Shown piece after piece: positions 1 through 8,077 of a stretch of 64,000 bases of DNA. How positions within the stretch are numbered: position 1 is the first letter of the stretch; the number at the start of each line of letters is the position of its first letter. Source of the DNA: Bathynomus jamesi (Eukaryota; Arthropoda; Malacostraca; Isopoda; Cirolanidae); contig JAJOZX010002714.1 in the NCBI GenBank assembly GCA_023014485.1, forward strand, positions 563,782-627,781. The letters run 5' to 3'. A program made the translations under genes and the position numbers. Below the pieces are notes generated by a model. The model made no database searches. It was not told where the DNA came from and saw nothing but the letters and a program-made list of their open reading frames with translations.

Positions 1-249
1 ATAAGGTTTTATTTGCAGTGTATATTAAATTTTGATTAATTAAATTCTAAAAAGCGAAATGTTCTTAGGAAGTTACTGGTTTTGTGAATTGGTGAAGATA
101 CTGTGAATTAAGAAATAGGCCTGCTTTATCAATATTTTTCTTAAAGACTAGGAATAGCTCATGAAAGGTAAGAGAACTAAATTAGGCACTGTTTAATTTA
201 TTTGGCTCAGCACTTGTATTTAAGACCTTATTCAGTTAACATTTCACTA
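1..249. other. No recognised feature
   Basis: AT-rich sequence without a coding region, tandem repeat or terminal repeat that I can support. Confidence 0.5.
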
Positions 250-541
250 TAACCTTTGGTTAACTTCCACCCAAATTGTTCATTCTGACGAAGGTCAAGC
301 TTTCCACTCTACCTCAGACCTACAGTTTAACGTGGAATCTGAACCATGCCCCATCAGCAGCCCAGCGTCTTAACCACTAGGCCACCTAGGGTACCCATTT
401 ATCTACCAACCACTTTCTTTATTGTGTGGAAGTATGAACAGCTGGGTTTTGCTGCACGCTGGCTGCTGTCGGGTCTTGAACCTGGGGCCGATGGATTCAT
501 AGTCAGTGATGCTAACCACTACACCACCGAGGCACCAACGA
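250..541 (-). repeat. Dimeric tRNA-derived SINE, copy 1
   Basis: Read on the minus strand, two tRNA-like modules lie in series. The first (about 541-471) has an A-box-like TGGTGTAGTGGTTAGC and a B-box-like GGTTCAAGACC. The second (about 390-330) has TGGCCTAGTGGTTAAG and GGTTCAGATTCC. These match RNA polymerase III internal promoter patterns. A near-full-length relative lies at 57504-57782 in the same orientation, which shows a dispersed family rather than a tRNA gene. Neither module closes a good acceptor stem. Confidence 0.7.
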
Positions 542-932
542 TTTAAATTTTTTTTTTAATATGAGAAAGTTATTAACAGCAGGACATCATAAAATAGTTG
601 TTGAAAGGCCAAGTTCAAACATATTTACCTGTCATTGTCAAAGGACCAATACTACCATTAGAACCAGAGGCTAATTTAAATATTAGCAACTTAATTTTTT
701 AGGATATAAATTGGTTAATAAATTTATAGCCACTAAAAATTTGGGCACATTTGCAATATTTCCTACCTAAAAATGGGGTGACTTTATATAGCAAGGTGAC
801 TGGATACTCCTCATTTTAATTTTAGATAACTTAAAAACTGCCAAAGTTACAAAAACAAAATAAAAAAACTAAATTTCAAAGGAAATTTGAATATTTTAAA
901 AACAATAATTTTCACAAATTTGTTTGAAAATC
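542..932. other. No recognised feature
   Basis: AT-rich spacer between a SINE and a MITE; nothing else seen. Confidence 0.5.
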
Positions 933-940
933 CTCTAGAG

Positions 941-1155
941 CAGTGGTATTTAACTTTTTTTGCACTGTTACCCCTTGAGCTAGCCAACAAAACTGTAATT
1001 ACCCCCTCCCATTTTTAAATGGCAAATATGAAAAGGAAAATTAGGAAAGAATAAAATTTTAGTGGAACCATAACTAAGCTTCTTTTTTGGACAGTGGCAT
1101 CAACTCATCCCCCCCCTCCCAAAAGGCCAAGTTACCCCCTAGTTAAATACCACTG
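941..1155. mobile_element. hAT-type MITE, 215 bp
   Basis: The ends are 15 bp inverted repeats (CAGTGGTATTTAACT on the left and its complement on the right). They match the hAT terminal pattern that begins CAGNG. The flanks are 8 bp duplications, CTCTAGAG (933-940) and CTGTAGAG (1156-1163), differing at one base. An 8 bp duplication is the hAT hallmark. The interior is non-coding, with C-rich runs and an A-rich centre. Confidence 0.75.
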
Positions 1156-1289
1156 CTGTAGAGTCACCCCATTTTACAGCACATATTGGGGCTAGGTATA
1201 ATGCAGTAATGTATCATTTATTGTGAACTAGCCAAGAACCCACCCTTCATGTGGGTATAAAAAATATCCTGCGTTTTAATGAAAATATC

Positions 1290-1454
1290 ATGACTTAAAC
1301 TAACCAATTGTCAAGGGCGTACAGTTGACCTAATTGGGCATTTAATAATTTTACCATAGGTTTCTATATATATATATAATGATGTAATGATCTTGATGTT
1401 GTCATTTAATTTTTAAAATTAATTATTTAATTTATTAACACATACGGTAGGTAC
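1290..1454. repeat. Local tandem-duplication unit, left copy
   Basis: This stretch contains a core (GGGCATTTAATAATTTTACC), a short TA tract, and then TAATGATGTAATGATCTTGA. The same order recurs near 14762-15475. The left copy is interrupted by a hAT insertion at 1455 and resumes at 2468. Its first part (TCAAGGGCGTACAGTTGACC) also belongs to the foldback-core family seen at 38-40.5 kb. Confidence 0.6.
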
Positions 1455-2459
1455 TAGGGTGTGGAAATTACCGACATCATCAATACCGGTAAATTACCGA
1501 ACGGAAATTCTCAATACCGGTTTTCACCAGTTTTTAGTTGTAGTTTTTTCTTTAGCGGGAGGCACTGACGGGGCCTTTGTGGACGCCGTTTTCCGTTACA
1601 CATACTCTTTTTACAAATTTTCTTGCCACACATCTGACAACACATTATTCAACTGTCCTTCTTTTCCTACATGCCTTCACACAAAACCCGTGAAATGAGC
1701 CTTTATAGGACTTACATCGGGTACATGACTACATGCAATGGAAAAAAAATTAAAAAGAAATGTGTAAGGGGATAATATAAAATAATATCAAGACTTACGT
1801 TTAATAGCCAAAATAGTGACAATACACATCACATATTCAGCTACTGCTTTGAAGACATTTTTATTCACTTCTTGGCACTCGAGAAGTATGATCTTAAAAA
1901 ACACAAAGCATCTAATGTTTTTGGTGACAATTGAGAACGAATCTTTGAAACGAAGTAGCCTGCAGACGAAAATGCCCTTTCAGATTCGACGCTAGTTGCT
2001 CTTATTGTTGATAAGCTCCGGTAAAGTTGTTCCAAACGCTCAGTCCGCTTCCCTGTTGCTTCATACAGCTTCAATTCCTTGGCTAAATCGAAGGTAGCAG
2101 AGGGAGAAACTTTAGGTTTCTTATTCTTGCTGGCCACTTCAGTGAGGTATCTCTGAAGCATTGGATCACTGACTACAGAATCTGAAACTAAAATGTCATC
2201 TTCACCACTTTTTCTTCTTGTCTTTCCGTCTTTTCTATCTCGTAACATTGTTAATAGGTTTTAATTAATTTAATTAGTTGCGTAGTGCTCTTTTACGACT
2301 GAATTTTTTAAAATTAGAAGACGGCGTAAAAGAAAATGAGCTTTTAAGGGTAACTCAGGAAAATTTAGAAAACCGGTATTGGTGCCTCGGTAACGGTATT
2401 GATAGCCAATTTTCAAAACTGGTATTTACCGGTATTTAAATACCGGTTTCCACACCCTA
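1455..2459 (-). mobile_element. Internally deleted hAT transposon with perfect 8 bp TSD
   Basis: The element starts TAGGGTGTGGAAA and ends with its complement. It is flanked by identical 8 bp duplications GTAGGTAC (1447-1454 and 2460-2467). Both subterminal regions carry repeated ACCGG/TACCG motifs, typical of hAT transposase binding regions. At 1,005 bp it is too short for an autonomous hAT (usually 2.5-5 kb), and only the C-terminal part of the transposase is left, on the minus strand. Confidence 0.85.
1865..2248 (-). pseudogene. hAT transposase C-terminal dimerisation domain fragment
   Basis: A 127-residue open frame. Residues about 75-125 match the hAT C-terminal (hATC/Dimer_Tnp_hAT) region: RATSVESERAFSSAG followed by KIRSQLSPKTLDALCFLR. 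In intact hAT transposases this region ends the RNase H-like fold and mediates multimerisation. The N-terminal BED finger and the catalytic Asp region are missing. The ATG at 2248 is probably internal to the ancestral protein. It lies inside an element with intact ends, so it could be mobilised in trans but encodes no full enzyme. Confidence 0.8.
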
Positions 2460-2467
2460 GTAGGTAC

Positions 2468-2557
2468 ACAACCTCAGGACCTAACCTAACTAGAGTAACC
2501 ACTCAACAAGGGCGAACAGTTGTCCTAACTGGGCATTCAATAATTTTACTATATATA
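2468..2557. repeat. Tandem-duplication unit, continuation to the Tc1 insertion
   Basis: This resumes the unit cut by the hAT element (ACACAACCTCAGGACCTAA, also near 15460) and then starts a further repeat (CTAACTGGGCATTCAATAAT) that recurs at 14763, just right of the Tc1 element. Confidence 0.55.
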
Positions 2558-2652
2558 TACACTATATGATCAAAAGTATTCGGACACCGCATGGTTTTGG
2601 GAAAAATGGTTTTATTATGGCATTTAGTAACCAGTAGGTCCACCCTTTGCTT

Positions 2653-3654
2653 TTATACACCGTCAACACGTCGAGGCATACTTTCCACCAGTTTTCGGTA
2701 AGTCTGTGCAGGAATGGCTCGCCATTCCTCTTGCAGAGCTGATGCAAAAGATGCAAGTGAAGCCGGGCGTGGTGTGCGGTTTCGTATCCGTCGCTCCAGT
2801 TCGTCCCACATGTGCTCGATTGGGTTGAGATCGGGGCTCTGAGCAAGCCAGTCTAACAAATCCACCTTATTTTCACGAAACCAGTCCTGCACACACCTTG
2901 CAGTATGGCAGGGAGCTCGATCCTGTTGAAACAAACAATGGCCATCTCCGTAGTATTGCCACAGTGTAGGGAGGGCCGAATTGTCCAGAATGTCGAGATA
3001 AACGTCAGCGTTCATGGTAGTGGGTATAACAACCAACGGGCCGAGCCCTAGCCAGGAAAAACAAACCCCATACCATGATGGACCCTCCACCAACTTCACC
3101 GTTGGACGCACACAGTCAGGAAGAAGCCGTTCTCCGGGCTGTCGCCACACCCAAACACGCCCATCAGACTGGAAGAGTGAATACCGTGACTCGTCGCTCC
3201 AAAGAACAGTTTTCCAGTCCTCCACGGTCCAGGAACGACGGGAGACACACCAGGCCAAACGACGTGTGGCATTAACTTTTGTAATCAGTGGCTTGTGTAC
3301 AGCTGCTCTACCATAATAACCGAGTCTGTGCATCTCTCTGCGGATAGTTACAGTACTAACGGAGGTACCGGATGCTCTTCCTACCTCCTCAGCGATGGAA
3401 GCGGCAGAGGACGTGCGGGACTTCTTGACATGTCGTACCAGACTTCTTCTATCACGTTCCGTCAGTTTGCGTGGTCGTCCGGAACGTTTTTTCGCGTTAG
3501 TTGCACCGTCGTGCTTCCATCTCATGATAACATCCGCTGCAGTCGACTTTGGTATATCCTGTTTGGCTGCAATGTTTCGTATAGAAACGTTACTTAAATA
3601 ACATCCGATGACGAGTCCACGTTGGAACTCGGAGAGTTCACGTCCGCGCGGCAT
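2653..3654 (-). CDS. Tc1-like DD34E transposase, open but damaged
   Basis: 333 residues, the usual Tc1 transposase length (about 340). It has an N-terminal paired-like HTH (about residues 8-50), an AT-hook-like SGRPRK (58-63), a second HTH (about 65-115), and the catalytic triad Asp154 (WSDES), Asp245 (QQDRAPCH) and Glu280 (SPDLNPIE), with 34 residues between the last two as in DD34E. The start is the ATG at 3654, where the Gypsy element is inserted. Residues about 186-200 do not fit the family, but the glycine-rich family motif is readable in another frame of the same DNA, so two compensating single-base indels are likely. It is probably inactive and separated from its leader. Confidence 0.85.
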   Translation of the reverse strand: MPRGRELSEFQRGLVIGCYLSNVSIRNIAAKQDIPKSTAADVIMRWKHDGATNAKKRSGRPRKLTERDRRSLVRHVKKSRTSSAASIAEEVGRASGTSVSTVTIRREMHRLGYYGRAAVHKPLITKVNATRRLAWCVSRRSWTVEDWKTVLWSDESRYSLFQSDGRVWVWRQPGERLLPDCVRPTVKLVEGPSWYGVCFSWLGLGPLVVIPTTMNADVYLDILDNSALPTLWQYYGDGHCLFQQDRAPCHTARCVQDWFRENKVDLLDWLAQSPDLNPIEHMWDELERRIRNRTPRPASLASFASALQEEWRAIPAQTYRKLVESMPRRVDGV

Positions 3655-4719
3655 TGTTGCGGGGTAAGCGGATGAACTTAACTAGACTACCATAACTTGG
3701 CTACTTCTTGAAGACGGGAAACGAGAAGGTCCCAGGCGGTGAAGTTTTTCTCACCTCCACTGACTGTCACTGAGGGGCAAACGAGACTCCCGCACGGCTG
3801 AACCAAGAAATGGACTCGACCCGCTAGCTATTCCAAAGATTAACCCTGTGTCTGAGTCGGGTCCACTTGAAAACCTGGAAAGCCCTGGCTTCAGGAAAGG
3901 TGTGTGCAATGTGCACCCAGCAATACTTGAGGACTTCAACTGAATATGGGCCTACGCAACCAACAAGCACGATTTTTGCAAACTGGCTGTGGAGTAAACC
4001 AAATGTGACTGGATGAGAAAAGCAGATATTACCCTCTGAATTGTAAGTCCTTGAAAATGACAACCCCAGTCTATAAGGACAAAGGCTGAAAAAAAACTAG
4101 TTGGTAGAATTCTAAGGGTTTATTAGCAATCAACTCGAATTATTTACAAGAGCTAGAATGGGTTATGAGCTTGCGTTTAAACATGGCTTAAGGTCAAGAA
4201 ATGGAAATCCAACTTGAATTATTTACAATCACAATGACAAAAAAATATTGGACAACAAAAACGGAACTTCTATTAACAAAAAAAAACTTTAAGCTATACC
4301 AGAATGGTACAATTAGAAAACACGAGTGACCTCCCTGGACCTAACATCCTTAAGCTAGAATTGAGGTCAATCCAATCATACCTATCTATTATAGTGAAGC
4401 CATGGAGAAACTAAACCTGAAGCTAGAAATACCTTAACCTGCACACCGTTATGCACAGGCAATGTCCATTATCACAAGGCACTCTGTTTTTTTTTTTTCT
4501 CTTTTGAACTGTTCGTATTCCTCTATTTGGTTGGCAGGCTAGAACTTCCACAAGCGGAAGCCAACTATGAATTGAATATTTAAGGCAAAGTTTTCTGACC
4601 AGAATGGAACTAAACCAGACTACTGAGCTAGTCAGGCATTAATCAAGACTAACTCCGCCCATATGGGGGTTGCACCCTGAAAAAAGAGAAAAGATGTTAT
4701 TCAAGAGAACCCCACTACA
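3655..4719 (-). repeat. Gypsy 3' LTR
   Basis: In sense orientation it starts TGTAGTGGGG and ends CGCAACA, so it has canonical TG...CA ends. It is nearly identical to 13538-14594. It has AC rather than nothing before TACA near its left edge, and a longer T/C run near 4489. Confidence 0.9.
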
Positions 4720-4730
4720 CTCCCCCCTTC
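4720..4730 (-). promoter_or_regulatory. Polypurine tract for plus-strand priming
   Basis: In sense orientation GAAGGGGGGAG directly abuts the 3' LTR, as expected for the RNase H-resistant primer of a Gypsy element. Confidence 0.75.
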
Positions 4731-6293
4731 GAGCGGTGAGTACCACCACTCAAACAGTGAGTGCAGCGAAGCCCTCTCCCACATCCATTCTTTCAGGGAA
4801 TTGCCACCTCCCCATCCTGACACCAAGCTCCAAGTTTTCCTTTCTCCATGGCTACTAAACACTAGACACTTATATATACATACATGAATCAATGATAATA
4901 AGGTTCTATCACCTTCAAAACCCTACCTAGGTACAATATAACTGGATACAATTTTTTTTCTTAAGAGGCTAATCACAATCCTCCTTGCTTGAAACTGAAG
5001 CCACCTGCACAATTAATGTCCTTGATTAACATCCTCACTAGCCCAGCACTATCAATGTACCTTGGCCCTGGTCCACCCATCCATACCTCCTGATTGGTAG
5101 ACATCCCTACCAAAGGTGGGGTCCGCTTGCTCCAGGCTAGAGGTAACTGCGTGGGCTGGCCATGCCCCTCTTGATGAGCAGTCCTCCAGAACCCCCCTCC
5201 CATAGACAAGAATGGTGTTGCATACTGGAGCAAGGCCTGGAAGACCCCCCCTCAAGCTGATTCTTGAAGAGTGGAAGAGCCAATAATGGCTCCCTCCCTG
5301 AAAACACCTCCCATGAAGTCGGAAAGCGTAATTTGGGGTGATTGGGGGGTGACTGGAGGCAGGTAAGGACAGGGACATGCACCGGAAGCTGTATGCATGA
5401 CACTCAAAGCAAGTACAAAGTGGGTGACAAGTGAGGGCATGTGCATGAGTCAGGCAGAGGCATGCAAACCAAATTACCGCACTTAACCAAGCTCAAGGTA
5501 TGGTATTCAGTATCACTATGTGCAGTCACTTTGTTCAAAAAAAAAATTTACACTAGCTTCCTCCATGGCTTTACTAGCTAGGCCCTACCTATACATTACG
5601 GTACAGCAAGATATACCTATTTTCATATATATCTTAACCAAGGCTCCGTAAAGCCATTACAAAAACTAGATACACTATGACATTAAACCTAGAAATACTT
5701 ATTTTAACATCGAAAATATAATCATAGTACCATCACTTAAATACAATACATAATCCTATATACATATATACATAATTAGACAAGGTCGAAAAAAATCACT
5801 TTTGTTAATTAAATTAATCATGAACATATTCCAGAGGCCTAGAGGGTACTAATGGTAGCTCCCTTCCAGGACTTCTGGAATGAGTTTATGGAGGAGAATC
5901 ACCAGCCAACTCTTGAATTACTCCCAACCCCCTCCCAACAGACTGGAGTCATTCATGAGCTAGTTTACTGTTAGCTCGTAATAAAGCCCTAGTTTCTGAA
6001 CAGATATTTTTGACTGAGGATAAGCTTAATCTATTGGGAGTCCTTGAACCAGTTACCGGGCTAAATTGCCACTCTTGAGAATTAATTGCTGGCCTAACAG
6101 CTGGTAAATCTGCTCCTCATCATCCTGCCCATTTTCTAAAGTGTTCTCCAGAGCTTCCACCAAGGAAGAAAGTTCTGGAGGATCACTAGTGGGTTAAGGT
6201 TCATTTGGGACATGGGAAACTCTGTCTTGGACCTATTGAACCATCACCTTCTGGATCTAGACTCCCAGGAAATTCCTCAGGATCTATCACACC
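4731..6293 (-). other. Gypsy 3' non-coding region
   Basis: About 1.5 kb between the acidic ORF and the polypurine tract. Minus-strand open frames here (for example 5052-5378) are short, proline/serine-rich and overlap one another in several frames, so I do not call genes. No membrane-spanning or envelope-like segment was seen. Confidence 0.55.
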
Positions 6294-6932
6294 TTAACAG
6301 ACAGCACTTGAAGGAGCACTATGAGGAATAGGGGACAGATCCTTGATTTCCTCCGCTGGGGAACAAGCTTCCTTCTCAGAATCACTACCAAGGTAGTCTG
6401 GACCCTTTCCAAAGTGACATTTTTGTTGTTGAGAATGAGGCCTAGTCAGAGGTTTGGGTGAGCTAGACAGGATACCTGGAGGATTCACTTTGGATGGCAC
6501 CTCATCCGGGAATCCAGAAAAGTCAAGTTCATCCGGGAATCCAGAAAAATCAAGGTCAAAAGAACTTGAAGTGCATTCAGAAGAATCTGAAGAACTTGAA
6601 CTTTCACTCAGATCAGCAAGCCATGGTCTAGATTTAACCCTATTCTGATCTGGAACTCCTAGAAACCCGCTCGAATCACTACTAGAATCAAAGAGATCGG
6701 TCTCATCTTCTGACGAACTGTCCCACAAACCAGAAAAGCCTGGGGGACAAACTGGAACACTTGGGGTTTCACACCCTAGAAAACTCTCGTCCTTCTCCTC
6801 CTCCATGCTAGCCCAGGGAACCTGAACTAACCTGGAATAACTAGGATGATTCTTCAAGAAATCGGGAGTCCCTCCCCCCCCCCCCCCCCCCCCCCCGCCC
6901 TCAACTGAGAATGATGAACTCGACTCACTCAT
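6294..6932 (-). CDS. Acidic serine-rich ORF downstream of integrase
   Basis: 212 residues of unknown function, not recognised. It opens with a serine cluster and a poly-glycine run encoded by a 23-base C tract (6874-6896). Long Ser/Asp/Glu stretches follow, with a tandem duplication of a seven-residue unit, DFSGFPDE-like, around residues 125-145. There is no membrane segment or cysteine pattern. Its place after integrase is where many Gypsy elements carry an integrase tail or an extra ORF. The composition fits a disordered acidic tail. The poly-C run may vary between reads, so the frame upstream of it is uncertain. Confidence 0.5.
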   Translation of the reverse strand: MSESSSSFSVEGGGGGGGGGGTPDFLKNHPSYSRLVQVPWASMEEEKDESFLGCETPSVPVCPPGFSGLWDSSSEDETDLFDSSSDSSGFLGVPDQNRVKSRPWLADLSESSSSSDSSECTSSSFDLDFSGFPDELDFSGFPDEVPSKVNPPGILSSSPKPLTRPHSQQQKCHFGKGPDYLGSDSEKEACSPAEEIKDLSPIPHSAPSSAVC

Positions 6933-7045
6933 GGATAGTGTGGCTGCTGATCTGGATAAGCTGGTGAATGACTAGGTCACACCATTCTCTGCCGCTCGAT
7001 CAACTTGAAACGGCCCACAGTACTTGGGCAGAAACTTGTTAGAAA

Positions 7046-8050
7046 CTAGATTACCTCTGGAACAACCTTTCGAATGACAAGTTGCCCCTTGGTAAGGGAC
7101 AAAAACCAGGATGCCCTGGATACCACTGTTCTTGAACTGGAGTGGGAATAGAAACTGGAATAGGATCTGGATGAGGCGGATGATAACAGAACTGGGCTGG
7201 AGACATAGTCAACTCGGAATGAATCGTACCATTGTAGGTCATAATGGCCATTGGGAGATTCAAATCCCACGAGCTAGAATCTTGAACAAGTTCCGTAGAA
7301 GCTCACCAATGGTACGGTTTGACCCTCTCAACTGCACCATTGCTCTCTGGATGGTTTGGGGTCGTGCAAACGTGAGTGATCCCGTATCGGATAACATCTG
7401 CTCGAACTCCTGACCCTTAAATTCTGGACCATTATCAGTTAACAACGCGACAAGGCCGGCGCAAAAGAGTGGGCAACACTCGAAACTCGAACAGACGGGC
7501 AATGGTACTGGAAGTTTGTTGGAAAATGGAACAGCCACTACCACTTGGAGTAGTGGTCCACCACCATTAAACATCCCTAGATTTCCCCGAGGTGTCCTGG
7601 GGACAATACTAGATCCACAGCCACCAGCTCAATGGTGCCTGGTCACGATCTTCAGGGTAGGTGGAGCCCTGATCTGGCTGGAAGCCTTATTGAGCTGGCA
7701 CTGGGAACAAGATGTGACCCCACCTCTTGCACAACTTGATATAACTGAGGATGAAAACACTTCCCCAGATAAAACATCTAAGACCTTGTTTCGGCCTATG
7801 TTGGCCATTTCTAGATGGATAGTAATAGCCAGCTCAATCAGGAAATTAAAAAGGTACTAGAACTTGGGGAAACCTTTCTGGTTCCTCGTACTTAACTAGA
7901 AGCCATTCCTCAAAGTAGATATCTTTAAGATAACGACGATATCTCACTAGAGCTTTAGGACAATACCCAAAACCACCCTTATCTAGATAGGACTTAAGTT
8001 GTCTCAACACCCGATCACTTTTTTGAAAGAACCTCAGTTAACTTCATCTA
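7046..8050 (-). pseudogene. Gypsy integrase, frameshifted
   Basis: Pieces of a retroviral-type integrase in different frames. An HHCC-like zinc region (about 7690-7835) reads IHLEMANIGRNK then CSQCQ, where Asn occupies the place of the second His. A core segment with VDHYSKW lies near 7540-7570, interrupted by a stop and frame change. TDNGPEF (about 7410-7450) holds the second core Asp. A C-terminal YNGTIHSELTMSPAQF region lies at 7051-7263. Integrase inserts the cDNA into the host genome; here the frame is broken at least twice, so this copy cannot make an intact enzyme. Confidence 0.75.
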
Positions 8051-8077
8051 GAAATGAACATGGACGCAAATTTCCAA

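Noticed and set aside
3014..3316. Plus-strand ORFs opposite the Tc1 transposase
   Set aside because: Antisense shadows of the transposase with no motif of their own.
4731..6293. Envelope gene in the Gypsy 3' region
   Set aside because: No open frame of adequate length, no signal peptide, no membrane-spanning segment.
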